A stretch of 64,000 nt of DNA from NCBI GenBank assembly GCA_023393125.1, contig JAEWMQ010000009.1, positions 5,101-69,100 on the forward strand, read 5' to 3'. The position numbers and the translations under genes were made by a program. Within the stretch, counting starts at the first letter, position 1. Each line of letters begins with the position of its first letter. The DNA comes from Bacillota bacterium (GTDB lineage Bacteria; Bacillota; Clostridia; Lachnospirales; Cellulosilyticaceae). This document shows, piece by piece, positions 1 through 8,539 of the stretch. Below the pieces are notes generated by a model. It saw only the letters and a list, made by a program, of their open reading frames with translations, made no database searches and had not been told where the DNA came from.

Positions 1-1460
1 CCATCTATACTAAACCTTGAGCCATGAAATGGACAGTCCCAACTCTTTTCAGCACTATTCCATCTGAGTCTAGCACCTACATGAGGACAAACGATATCTA
101 CAATATGATAGTGTTCTTCTTCATCTTGATAGATCCCATATACATTACCATCTTCTAACTCTGCTACTATAGCCTCTCCCTTATTAGGGAAAACATCTTT
201 AGGGACGGTTCTTAATTTCCCTTGGATATAATTCTTAATTCCTTCTACATTATGACTTACAAAGTTTTTTCCTTTATAAGCTGATATTCTTTGTGGGTTA
301 AATAAATCCTCAAAAGGACTGGTGCCCATTAATAATAAATCTTTTAAAACAAGCGCCGCATTTGTAGCGTTACTCATTCCCCATTCATTAAATCCTGTAG
401 CTACATATATGTTCTGGTACATCTTACTATTCAGGTATCCGATATATGGAACTCCATCAGGTGTAATATAATCTTGCACTGACCACTGATAAGATACTTC
501 ATCACTCTTAAATACTTCTTTTCCAAACTGCTTTAATTCTTCAAAATGTAACGCTTCATGTTCATCATCACCTACTCTGTGATGTCCTCCTACTATAAGA
601 ACTACATCTTTTTCATACACGGGTCTAATAGATCTAATAGGCTTTTCTACTGAAATAAAGCTGCTCTTAGGTAATTTTTCTTTATCTACATTTAATCCTA
701 GCACGTATACTCTTTGCGCCTTAAGTCTTGTAAAATATAGACCTAATCCATCATACATAGGATAATGTGACGTTATAGCTATTCTCCGTGCAGAAATACG
801 ATGTCCTTTATCTGTTTCTAGCACGCTTACTTCACCTGGTGTTAAATTGCTAATAGGTGTATCCTCATAAATAAGCCCTCCAGCTTCAATAAACTTTTCA
901 GCTAAGCTTGATATATACTTCTTAGGATTAAATAATGCGGCTCCCTCCCACTCTATTGCTGCTCTTGTAGCTATAGGAAGAGGTATCTGTTCCATATAAT
1001 TAACCTCTATTCCTAATCGCTTACAAGCTTCTGCCTCATTTTGTATGGCTTTTACATACTTTTCATCTGCTGTATAAACAAAGGAGGATGCTGAGACTAA
1101 ATCACACTTGATTTTTTCTTTGCTAACAGTATCTTTAATAAAATCTATAGCTTGTTTATTAGCATCTGCATATTGTTTTGCTTTTCCAGGACTCTTGGTA
1201 TGCATCAGCTTATCATAGATAAGACTATGCTGAAGAGTAAGTTTAGCTGTTGTACGTAATGAAGTTCCCATGCCTATCTGGTTTGCTTCAAAAACTGCTA
1301 CTCTTTTTCCAATATGCCTTAATAAATAGGCTAAGGTTATACCAACTAATCCTCCTCCAACTATAGCAAATTCTATTTCCATATCTCCTTCTAAGGAAGG
1401 ATACTTCTTACTTTCCATACCATTAAGAAATATAGATTCATGTTTATCTAAGTGACTCAT
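1..1460 (-). CDS. FAD-dependent oxidoreductase with C-terminal Rieske [2Fe-2S] domain (partial)
   Basis: The gene enters from the left edge and its C-terminus lies outside the window; about 486 codons are visible. An N-terminal dinucleotide fold carries GGGLVG at residues 35-40, followed by a glycine/D-amino-acid oxidase-like (DAO) body. The visible end holds Rieske ligands Cys458-x-His460 and Cys476-x-x-His479 inside CPHVGA and CPFHGSRF. This DAO-plus-Rieske arrangement matches the B. subtilis YhfW type; the substrate is unknown. I place the start at the ATG ending at 1460 because AAGGG lies 8 nt upstream; an ATG two codons earlier would sit only 2 nt from that site. It is divergent from asd. 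Confidence 0.85.
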   Translation of the reverse strand, partial: MSHLDKHESIFLNGMESKKYPSLEGDMEIEFAIVGGGLVGITLAYLLRHIGKRVAVFEANQIGMGTSLRTTAKLTLQHSLIYDKLMHTKSPGKAKQYADANKQAIDFIKDTVSKEKIKCDLVSASSFVYTADEKYVKAIQNEAEACKRLGIEVNYMEQIPLPIATRAAIEWEGAALFNPKKYISSLAEKFIEAGGLIYEDTPISNLTPGEVSVLETDKGHRISARRIAITSHYPMYDGLGLYFTRLKAQRVYVLGLNVDKEKLPKSSFISVEKPIRSIRPVYEKDVVLIVGGHHRVGDDEHEALHFEELKQFGKEVFKSDEVSYQWSVQDYITPDGVPYIGYLNSKMYQNIYVATGFNEWGMSNATNAALVLKDLLLMGTSPFEDLFNPQRISAYKGKNFVSHNVEGIKNYIQGKLRTVPKDVFPNKGEAIVAELEDGNVYGIYQDEEEHYHIVDIVCPHVGARLRWNSAEKSWDCPFHGSRFSID

Positions 1461-1709
1461 TCCCATTTCCCTTCTCTTAAAAAACCAATTTGGTCCTTTT
1501 TACTAGCTATTATGAATCCCTTTATTATTTATTATCCTTATTTTCTTATGCTATTGCTATTTGTATAAACTCTTTATATCCTTATATTGCATATTCTAAT
1601 AAGATCTATTGTATGTTACCCTTAATGTATCCGTCTTTTAGATTTGTGTATCAATTTAATGTGAAATGTGAATAAAAATACTAATTGTCTTATAGATACT
1701 CACGTCAAT

Positions 1710-1738
1710 TTGTCAATTTTATCAAAAAATTATATAAT
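1710..1738 (+). promoter_or_regulatory. Sigma-A promoter of asd
   Basis: A -35 TTGTCA (1710-1715) and a -10 TATAAT (1733-1738) are separated by 17 bp, about 70 bp ahead of asd. The rest of the 1461-1809 intergenic stretch is AT-rich and should also hold the divergent oxidoreductase promoter. I see no other gene there. Confidence 0.7.
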
Positions 1739-1809
1739 ATATTGTCATCTGGTTATTTACTTAGTAAAATAGAGTAATTAATAAGATATTGAAAAGGGAA
1801 AGGTGATTA

Positions 1810-2898
1810 ATGATGGAGAAAAAATTAAGAGTAGGTATCGTTGGTGGTACTGGTATGGTAGGACAACGCTTTTTAGCTTTGCTTGAAAATCACCCTTATT
1901 TTGATGTAAAAGTAATTGCGGCAAGTAGCCGTTCTGCTGGCCAAACTTATGAAAAAGCCGTTGAAGGTAGATGGAAAATGAGCACTCCTATTCCAGAAGC
2001 CGTTAAAAATCTCATTGTATTAGATGCTGCTAAAGTTGAAGAAGTTGCTTCTCAGGTTGATTTTGTTTTCTGCGCTGTTGATATGAAAAAAGATGAAATT
2101 AAAGCTTTAGAAGAAGCTTATGCAAAAACTGAAATACCTGTTGTTTCAAATAACTCTGCTCATAGATGGACACCAGATGTTCCAATGGTTATTCCTGAAA
2201 TTAATGATGCACATTTAGAAGTTATTGAAGCTCAAAGAAAACGTCTTGGTACTACAAAAGGCTTTATTGCAGTTAAACCAAACTGCTCTATTCAAAGTTA
2301 TGTACCTATGCTTTCTGCTTTACTTGACTTTGAACCAACTACTGTAGTAGCTTCTACTTACCAAGCTATTTCTGGTGCAGGTAAAACATTTAAAGAATGG
2401 CCAGAAATGATGGATAACGTTATTCCATACATTGGTGGTGAAGAAGAAAAGAGCGAACAAGAACCTCTTAGAATTTGGGGTAAAGTAGAAAATGGTGAAG
2501 TTGTTAAAGCTGCTTCTCCAGTTATTACAACACAATGTATTCGTGTTCCTGTTTTAGATGGACATCTTGCAACAGTGTTTGTTTCTTTCAAGAAAAAACC
2601 AACTAAAGAACAAATCCTTGAAGCTTGGAAAAACTACAAAGGTAAACCACAAGAACTTAACCTTCCAAGTGCACCAAAACAATTTATTACTTACTTCGAA
2701 GAAGATAATAGACCTCAAACAGGATTAGACCGTGATACTGAAAACGGTATGGGTGTATGTGTGGGTCGTTTAAGAGAAGATACTGTTTATGATTATAAAT
2801 TTGTAGGTCTTTCTCATAACACTGTAAGAGGTGCTGCTGGTGGAGCTGTCCTCATTGCTGAACTTCTTACAGCACAAGGCTATATTACAAGTAAATAA
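1810..2898 (+). CDS. asd: Aspartate-semialdehyde dehydrogenase
   Basis: It reduces 4-aspartyl phosphate to aspartate semialdehyde with NADPH, the branch point to lysine/diaminopimelate, threonine and methionine. The 362-residue protein has the Rossmann motif GGTGMVG (12-18) and the catalytic cysteine Cys159 in KPNCSIQ. Its length and NCS context resemble the archaeal/fungal-type ASADH subfamily rather than the E. coli type. Two ATGs are adjacent: AGGTG lies 4 nt before the first and 7 nt before the second (1813), so the true start may be one codon later. It is monocistronic, with its own promoter and terminator. DapF and DapL, later steps of the same pathway, are encoded at 30-32 kb. Confidence 0.95.
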   Translation: MMEKKLRVGIVGGTGMVGQRFLALLENHPYFDVKVIAASSRSAGQTYEKAVEGRWKMSTPIPEAVKNLIVLDAAKVEEVASQVDFVFCAVDMKKDEIKALEEAYAKTEIPVVSNNSAHRWTPDVPMVIPEINDAHLEVIEAQRKRLGTTKGFIAVKPNCSIQSYVPMLSALLDFEPTTVVASTYQAISGAGKTFKEWPEMMDNVIPYIGGEEEKSEQEPLRIWGKVENGEVVKAASPVITTQCIRVPVLDGHLATVFVSFKKKPTKEQILEAWKNYKGKPQELNLPSAPKQFITYFEEDNRPQTGLDRDTENGMGVCVGRLREDTVYDYKFVGLSHNTVRGAAGGAVLIAELLTAQGYITSK

Positions 2899-2907
2899 GT
2901 TGAAATA

Positions 2908-2953
2908 AAAAAACTATCCTATTACGGACTTATATAATAGGATAGTTTTTTTA
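2908..2953 (+). terminator. Rho-independent terminator of asd
   Basis: Arms at 2910-2924 and 2934-2948 (AAAACTATCCTATTA and its complement) form a 15-bp stem with a 9-nt loop, then a run of T. It lies 10 nt after the asd stop codon. Confidence 0.85.
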
Positions 2954-3202
2954 TTATTTTATATTTAATCTATAATCTGTTTTTCATCCAGTATAAAGTA
3001 TATATACCAAATATATTTAGTGTATTTTAATTATTTGTAATTATTATACTAATAATTGGTTTCAATTTGATAATATGTTTGTATAATTTATTTCCATTTA
3101 TTCTTTTAATTCAATAAATTAAATATGTACTGTTTCATAATTCTATTATTGATTTATTCAAAATATAATATAAACAAGAATTGTAATGATGGAGTGATCC
3201 TT

Positions 3203-4222
3203 TTGAATCTCCCTTATAAAAATCTAGTTTTTTCCGGCGGCGGGGTATTAGGTATTGCTTACTTAGGTACTCTTGACTATTTATATAAAATTAACCTTAT
3301 GCCGCAGATATCTAGGGTGGCCGGTACCTCTGCCGGAGCTATAACTGCTTGCTTAACTTCATTCAATCTTCCTTTTGATGAATTAAAAGAATTCGCTAAT
3401 TCATTAGACTATACTAAAGTTCCTGGTAAAGATGATATTAGTGATGATTCCAAATCACCATCTAGACATTTTCCTCAAGCGATCAAGTCTCAATTAGATA
3501 AAATATTCGGCAATATTGACTGTGTATATAGACTCATTACACAATTTGGTTGGTATTCCTCTAGTTATCTTTACGAATGGTTAAAAGAACAAATAGCAAA
3601 CCAATTTGATGTCACCCTCAAACCCCCACCTTACACCTTTTCAGACTTTAAGAATGCTAGCATTCACAAGAATCAAACTCCTTTTAAAGATTTATATATA
3701 GTAGGAACTGATATGTCAAAAACTTCTTCTATCATATTCTCTTATGACTCCACACCTAATATGGAAGTTGCAGAAGCAGTCCGTATTTCTATGTCCGTTC
3801 CTCTTTTGTTCGAAGCTATTAAATCTGATACTCGCTCTACTTCATCAACAGATTCTCCTCAGATTTATGTTGATGGTGGTCTTCTCTACAATTATCCCAT
3901 CAACATTTTTGACACTATCTCTCCTACAAAAGAAACTTTAGGCTCTTACTTTAAAAGTGCACTACCTCCTGCCTCCATTAACAATTTATTAGACTTTATT
4001 TCTAGCACAATTTCTTGTACAACAAGTCTGCAGGCTGCATTGTTACAAGAGCACAAAACGAATATGATGCGTAGCATTCCTATCTTTACTAGTGATATTC
4101 GATCTATGGATTTTAATGTTGTTCCTGGAGACCCCACCTATCTTTTTCTTTATGAACAAGGATATCGTGGCGCGGAAGTATATTTTTCTCTGATTTCTCA
4201 AAACAATCATTTCTATACATGA
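3203..4222 (+). CDS. Patatin-like phospholipase family protein
   Basis: A predicted serine acyl hydrolase acting on lipids. The oxyanion-hole motif GGGVLG (12-17), nucleophile elbow GTSAG with Ser43, and catalytic-dyad Asp224 in the DGG motif are all present, so the enzyme looks intact at about 339 residues. I chose a TTG start at 3203 because GGAG at 3191-3194 sits 8 nt upstream. The in-frame ATG at 3125 has no ribosome binding site and would add a 26-residue tail before the first conserved strand. No membrane segment is needed with the TTG start. It appears monocistronic; its physiological substrate cannot be inferred from neighbours. Confidence 0.85.
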   Translation: MNLPYKNLVFSGGGVLGIAYLGTLDYLYKINLMPQISRVAGTSAGAITACLTSFNLPFDELKEFANSLDYTKVPGKDDISDDSKSPSRHFPQAIKSQLDKIFGNIDCVYRLITQFGWYSSSYLYEWLKEQIANQFDVTLKPPPYTFSDFKNASIHKNQTPFKDLYIVGTDMSKTSSIIFSYDSTPNMEVAEAVRISMSVPLLFEAIKSDTRSTSSTDSPQIYVDGGLLYNYPINIFDTISPTKETLGSYFKSALPPASINNLLDFISSTISCTTSLQAALLQEHKTNMMRSIPIFTSDIRSMDFNVVPGDPTYLFLYEQGYRGAEVYFSLISQNNHFYT

Positions 4223-4384
4223 AGTATTTTGTAATTTATAATTCATATTTTGTTCAAATCAAATAATTTTAATAGTCTTTTAATTCTATTTATAATTAGT
4301 TTAGATTAGCTTTTTAATAATTTATAGTCAGATGAGCTAAGTTTAATAATAGAAAAAAGTGTATAAGGATATCAATTCTTCAAT

Positions 4385-4425
4385 AAAAAATAGGCAATGA
4401 GTAATATAATCATTGCCTATTTTTT
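4385..4425. terminator. Bidirectional terminator hairpin
   Basis: AAAAAATAGGCAATGA (4385-4400) pairs with its complement at 4410-4425, giving a 16-bp stem with A-run and T-run flanks usable on both strands. The stop codon of the leftward membrane-protein gene overlaps the hairpin. Confidence 0.8.
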
Positions 4426-4723
4426 ATCTTAAATTATTTCGCAATTTATCAAACAAACTATCCTCAAATATAAAATCGTTAAAAGCCCATATCGTTCCTA
4501 AAAGAAAGCCTTGTGGAAGTTCACCGAATCCTACTAACACTGTTATAAACAATGTTATAATCGCTACCAACCCAAATATAGTGTACTGATACATCTTTTT
4601 CTTTTTTAATAATGCTCTTGTTTTCTTTTGTAGGGACTCAAATAACTTAATCTCCATTTTATTAAATCCTTCACAAAGAAAGCTAAACGAAACAAGCCCT
4701 AATAATATTCCCACAAAAATCAT
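4424..4723 (-). CDS. Small membrane protein of unknown function
   Basis: A 99-residue protein I do not recognise. A hydrophobic N-terminal segment (about residues 1-18) and a second one (about 45-68) flank a basic, Lys-rich stretch (35-44). This suggests two membrane spans with the basic linker in the cytoplasm. The start is supported by GGAG 10 nt upstream. It is co-directional with proS, which precedes it on the minus strand, but a hairpin at 4798-4827 separates them, so it probably has its own transcript. No catalytic motif is visible. Confidence 0.65.
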   Translation of the reverse strand: MIFVGILLGLVSFSFLCEGFNKMEIKLFESLQKKTRALLKKKKMYQYTIFGLVAIITLFITVLVGFGELPQGFLLGTIWAFNDFIFEDSLFDKLRNNLR

Positions 4724-4794
4724 AGTCTCTTTTCTCCTTAGTTATCTTGTATGTATACACTTTTGTTCTACTAAAAACCTTCTATTTCAATAGA

Positions 4795-4828
4795 TAAAGT
4801 CGCTTACATAACCATATGTAAGCGACTC
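4795..4828 (-). terminator. Probable terminator of proS
   Basis: AGTCGCTTACAT (4798-4809) pairs perfectly with 4816-4827. On the minus strand the stem is followed by TTTATC, a short U-tract. It lies about 40 nt beyond the proS stop. Confidence 0.6.
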
Positions 4829-4869
4829 ATATGCTACTACTTTTATTATTAATTAAACTTATGAATTTA

Positions 4870-6576
4870 CTATGATAATTCTGCAATAAGTGCTGCTACT
4901 TCTTTTTCTACCTCAGCAAGGTGTACAAGTTTTTTCACGCTCTTATCACGAGTCATAAGCTCTACTTTGCCTTCTTTAAGATTTTTCTCTCCTACTACTA
5001 TTCTTACTGGAATACCAAGTAGATCTGCATCTGCAAATTGTACACCTGCACCTACATTTCTATCGTCCATAATGACTTCATATTTACCATTAAGTTTATT
5101 ATAGATTTCATTTCCGATTGCATCCATATCTGTTTTCTTACTCTTAAGTACACAGATATGCACTTGCCATGGTGCTACTGACATTGGCCATATTGGTCCC
5201 CATTCGTCATGGCGTGCTTCAATAATACAAGCAAGTAATCTACCTACTCCAATTCCATAGCATCCCATAATAGGTGTTTTAGCTTTTCCATCTGAATCTA
5301 TATAAGTCATTCCCATACTTTCAGAGTATCTTGTTCCAAGCTGGAATATATTACCCACTTCTACACCACGTTTGAATTGTAATTTACCATGGCAACATGG
5401 ACACTCTTGACCTTCTAATACTTCTGCTACATCATGGAACTCGGCATCTTTAATATCTCTTGAAACGCTAATTCCTTTAATATGATAATCTTTTTTATTG
5501 CCACCTACTACAAGGTTTTTCTCGTTTCTAAGTGATTCATCAAAGATAATCTTTGCATCTCTTGCATCTAAGTTATATGGTCCCATGAATCCAAAGCAAA
5601 GATTTGGAGTGTCTTCATATTTTTCAAATGGTGTAATAGCAGCTTTAACTACTTTTTGCAATTTAGCTTCATTAACTTGAAGGTCACCTCTAATAAATAC
5701 AATAAGAGGTTCTTTATGTCCTTCCATTTCAAATACACAAGCTTTTAAAGTTTTGTCAGCTGTTACGCCTAACATATTAGCTACCTCTTCAATGGTATGT
5801 GCATTTGGTGTGTGTACTTCTTCAATAGTACCTTCCTCAGTAGTTGCTACTGGTAATTTACCTGTTGCAACTTCCATATTAGATTGGTAGTCACAGCTAT
5901 CGCAAATAATAATTGTATCTTCTCCGATATCTGTAAGAAGCATGAATTCATGTGCTACTTTACCACCCATCATACCTGTATCAGATTGTACACATACTGT
6001 TTCTGGCACACCTGCTCTAGCAAAGATTCTATGATATGCTTGTAAGCATTGCTCATAGTACGCTTCTAAGTCTTCTTGTGAAGTATGGAAAGAGTACGCA
6101 TCTTTCATTGTGAACTCACGTACACGAATAAGACCACCTCTTGCTCTTGGCTCATCTCTAAATTTAGTTTGAATTTGATAAATCATAAATGGATAGTTGT
6201 TGTAAGACTTAGCTTCTGTTCTAGCTAAATGAACAGCTGCTTCCTCATGTGTCATACCTAATACCATATCTTTGCCGCCTCTATCTTTGAAGCGAATAAG
6301 TTCACTTCCTACTGCATCAAAACGGCCTGATTCTCTCCAAAGATCTCCTGGTAACGCCACTGGGAAAAGAACTTCCTGTCCATCAATACCATCCATTTCT
6401 TGACGGATAATATTTTCGATTTTAGATACGATTCTTTTTGCTGGTGGTAATAGAGAATATATACCATTTGTTACTTGTCTTACATATCCACCTCTTAGTA
6501 AATAAATATGACTGATACTAGTTGCTTCACCTGGTTTTTCTTTGAATCTTTCTCCGAGGAGTTTACTCATTAACAT
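4870..6576 (-). CDS. proS: Prolyl-tRNA synthetase, bacterial type
   Basis: A class II aminoacyl-tRNA synthetase charging tRNA-Pro. The 568-residue protein has the bacterial layout: a THEE catalytic segment at 109-112, motif 2 FRDEPRARGG (139-148), an inserted YbaK-like editing domain (about 225-390) that clears mischarged Ala-tRNA-Pro, motif 3 GCYGIGVGR (439-447), and a C-terminal anticodon-binding domain. Paired cysteines at 225/228 and near 392-395 flank the insertion and could bind zinc. Two in-frame ATGs are present; AAGGATG lies 7 nt before the first. A T-box leader with its own promoter lies directly upstream, so expression should respond to uncharged tRNA-Pro. Confidence 0.97.
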   Translation of the reverse strand: MLMSKLLGERFKEKPGEATSISHIYLLRGGYVRQVTNGIYSLLPPAKRIVSKIENIIRQEMDGIDGQEVLFPVALPGDLWRESGRFDAVGSELIRFKDRGGKDMVLGMTHEEAAVHLARTEAKSYNNYPFMIYQIQTKFRDEPRARGGLIRVREFTMKDAYSFHTSQEDLEAYYEQCLQAYHRIFARAGVPETVCVQSDTGMMGGKVAHEFMLLTDIGEDTIIICDSCDYQSNMEVATGKLPVATTEEGTIEEVHTPNAHTIEEVANMLGVTADKTLKACVFEMEGHKEPLIVFIRGDLQVNEAKLQKVVKAAITPFEKYEDTPNLCFGFMGPYNLDARDAKIIFDESLRNEKNLVVGGNKKDYHIKGISVSRDIKDAEFHDVAEVLEGQECPCCHGKLQFKRGVEVGNIFQLGTRYSESMGMTYIDSDGKAKTPIMGCYGIGVGRLLACIIEARHDEWGPIWPMSVAPWQVHICVLKSKKTDMDAIGNEIYNKLNGKYEVIMDDRNVGAGVQFADADLLGIPVRIVVGEKNLKEGKVELMTRDKSVKKLVHLAEVEKEVAALIAELS

Positions 6577-6770
6577 ACCAATTCATCCTTTTCTTTTATT
6601 ATTTTTTGATGATCACTTTAACAATGCTTTCCCATCCGAGATAAGCACTTTTATAGCTCACTTTTGCCCTAAGTTACTTTATTAGCTATTCTACCAAAGC
6701 ATTTATGAAGTGGCTATAGGTTATAATAGCTTGTCATAGCCGATCTCAATATCTAAGATTTATTAAATCA

Positions 6771-7066
6771 AAAAGCCCCTATGCATATGTTATGCATAGG
6801 GGCCATTATCTACTCGGCGGTACCACCCTAATTAATCATAAAATCTTCTACTTGCTAACAACTAGCTTAATAGCATTTATGACTATCTTAAGTTACTCTA
6901 TAACGGGAGTTCCCGCTGCACTTATGATTTCATGCAGGGCTTAGAGCTTGGACAATATGTTTTGCTTTAGAAGCCTTTCACCCGGTGGGCTTCCTCTCTT
7001 TATTGTATTTAAAAGCAAGTTACACGTATTGATTTCTCGTCATCACCAATTTATCAATATTTATCT
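6771..7066 (-). promoter_or_regulatory. T-box leader (tRNA-Pro sensing) of proS
   Basis: On the minus strand the conserved T-box core AGGGTGGTACCGCC lies at 6829-6816, followed by a 13-bp terminator stem (6775-6787 with 6791-6803) and a T-run. Upstream are the Stem I element GATGACGAGAA near 7045 and an AGAGAGGAAGCC/GGCTTC distal hairpin near 6990. T-boxes read the aminoacylation state of the tRNA matching the regulated synthetase; from proS the specifier should be a proline codon. A CCA in the 3' side of Stem I (near 6950) is a candidate, but I could not fix the specifier loop by eye. Confidence 0.92.
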
Positions 7067-7072
7067 ATTATA

Positions 7073-7101
7073 AGCATAATCCTCCCCTATAACCTTGTCA
7101 A
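7073..7101 (-). promoter_or_regulatory. Promoter of the proS T-box transcript
   Basis: On the minus strand TTGACA (7101-7096) is followed after 17 bp by TATGCT (7078-7073). The predicted start near 7066 gives a leader of about 490 nt before proS. It is back to back with the thiT promoter. Confidence 0.65.
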
Positions 7102-7169
7102 GTATCTGCTAAAAATTGCATTTTTTATTACTCTAATTAAGCCTTTTACAATTAATTTAATATAATTAT

Positions 7170-7198
7170 TTGACTATTCATTAGACTAGTGCTATAAT
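7170..7198 (+). promoter_or_regulatory. Promoter of thiT
   Basis: TTGACT (7170-7175) and TATAAT (7193-7198) with a 17-bp spacer. Transcription would begin about 15 nt before the TPP riboswitch. Confidence 0.75.
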
Positions 7199-7218
7199 CT
7201 GTTCAACAATAAATATGA

Positions 7219-7347
7219 TGCTAGGGGAGCTTTCGAGCTGAGAGTGCATATGGTGCAGACCCTTTAACTTGTCCACGGATAATGCCGCAGCAAGGAAGCG
7301 AATGTGCGATACGATTAGTTTTGCCACACATTCGTGTGGTTATTTTT
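7219..7347 (+). promoter_or_regulatory. TPP riboswitch (THI element) with attenuator
   Basis: The thi-box is clear: GGGGAGC, then CTGAGAG, ACCCTTT, GGATAATGCCGCAGCAAGGAAGCG (7224-7300, with expected gaps). The expression platform can be read directly. CCACAC (7324-7329) pairs with GTGTGG (7334-7339) and is followed by TTATTTTT, an intrinsic terminator. The alternative partner CGAATGTG (7299-7306) pairs with CACATTCG (7327-7334) and would disrupt it. TPP binding should sequester the 3' aptamer edge and favour the terminator, shutting off thiT when thiamine is plentiful. Confidence 0.95.
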
Positions 7348-7401
7348 ATGCCATTTTATACCCCTAGCAAATTAATTTTTATATTTGAAGGGGGTTTTAT
7401 T

Positions 7402-8070
7402 ATGTCTAATATTTTTGCTAAATTAGGTGAAGTAAGTTTAGTGTCATGGAGTATTATTTTTATTATTGCCGTTTTATCTATTATTGTATTATTAGTTGTT
7501 TCAAAGAAAGATACACATTCTAACTCTACTATCACTACCAAGACTATCGTTTATGGTGGTATGTGTGTTGCTCTTTCCTTTATTCTTTCTTACATTAGGC
7601 TCTATAAAATGCCTCAAGGAGGCTCCATTACTTTAGCTAGTATGTTTCCTATTATTTTATACTCTCTAGTTTTTGGACCTGTCCCTGGTATTATTGCTGG
7701 TATCGCTTATGGTTTTATGCAATTTATTCAGGAGCCTAGCATGGTTCACTGGGCTCAATTATTCCTAGACTATCCTTTAGCTTTTGCTTGTCTTGGTCTA
7801 GCTGGATTTGCACCAAAGCTTTCTAAAAATATACATGTAGGAACTACTATTGGTATTATTATCTCTGTACTTGGCCGCGGTATCATGCATGTTATTTCAG
7901 GTGTTATTTTCTTTGCCGAATATGCTGGAGAACAATCTCCTTTGATTTATTCTATTGTTTATAACGCTTCGTTTTTAGTACCTGAATTAATTATTACCTT
8001 AATACTTGCCTTAATTATTATTTCTACACCTGTATATTCACAATTAAAACGCTCTACCTTTGCACAGTAG
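7402..8070 (+). CDS. thiT: Energy-coupled thiamine transporter substrate-binding subunit ThiT
   Basis: The membrane S-component of an ECF transporter; it captures thiamine and needs a shared EcfAA'T module encoded elsewhere. The 222-residue protein is hydrophobic with about six spans and carries ThiT-typical stretches: YGGMCVALSFILSYI, MPQGGSITLASMFPI, and an aromatic-rich segment near the HWAQLFLDYPLAF motif. I chose the ATG at 7402 because AAGGGGG precedes it. A longer frame opening at 7282 would begin inside the riboswitch. The TPP riboswitch upstream independently supports the thiamine assignment. Confidence 0.95.
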   Translation: MSNIFAKLGEVSLVSWSIIFIIAVLSIIVLLVVSKKDTHSNSTITTKTIVYGGMCVALSFILSYIRLYKMPQGGSITLASMFPIILYSLVFGPVPGIIAGIAYGFMQFIQEPSMVHWAQLFLDYPLAFACLGLAGFAPKLSKNIHVGTTIGIIISVLGRGIMHVISGVIFFAEYAGEQSPLIYSIVYNASFLVPELIITLILALIIISTPVYSQLKRSTFAQ

Positions 8071-8120
8071 TTCTTTATTCGTAGTTACTCTAACTGGTAG
8101 AATTAAATTTATATATTAGT

Positions 8121-8168
8121 AAAAAAGGTAAGCCTTCTAAGTATTCTCTTAGTAGACTTACCTTTTTT
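8121..8168 (+). terminator. Terminator of thiT
   Basis: AAAAAAGGTAAG near 8121 pairs with CTTACCTTTTTT near 8157-8168, with an inner CTAAG/CTTAG extension and one interior mismatch region. A/T runs flank both sides, so it could also act on the leftward gene. Confidence 0.75.
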
Positions 8169-8231
8169 ATCTATTCCTATATTTTCATCTTCATCATCTT
8201 ATATATTTTTCGTTACATATAAGTTTCTTAT

Positions 8232-8528
8232 TTAGTCTCTTTTTAAAATATGAATGATAAATAATGATACTATACCAGTAGTAGTTATAAGTAAAAGTTT
8301 CTTTATTTGATTTTCTTGTTCTTTTACTTCAGGCGAAAATACAGCTACTTTTCTTTTTACATCCTGAAGTTCACCTAGTTCTTCATCTAGGTATATCTCT
8401 GCTTTTTGTCTTAGTTTACTCTTATACTTGTAGTTCTTTACCATTCCTACAATAGCCAGAATACCACTTACAATAGTTAATACTTGTAAAATAAACTCTA
8501 TCACTCTTAGTACTTTACTCTTATTCAT
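8232..8528 (-). CDS. Small two-span membrane protein of unknown function
   Basis: A 98-residue protein with no family I recognise. Hydrophobic segments lie at about 10-30 and 77-94; between them is a charged region (about 33-74), probably helical and cytoplasmic. A strong GGAGGAGG site stands 4 nt before the ATG. It begins 11 nt after the stop of the IclR-family gene on the same strand, so the two are likely co-transcribed. That linkage says nothing definite about function. Confidence 0.65.
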   Translation of the reverse strand: MNKSKVLRVIEFILQVLTIVSGILAIVGMVKNYKYKSKLRQKAEIYLDEELGELQDVKRKVAVFSPEVKEQENQIKKLLLITTTGIVSLFIIHILKRD

Positions 8529-8539
8529 GTTTCCTCCTC

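Noticed and set aside
1490..1675. 61-codon hydrophobic frame left of asd
   Set aside because: No ribosome binding site, and composition typical of AT-rich intergenic DNA.
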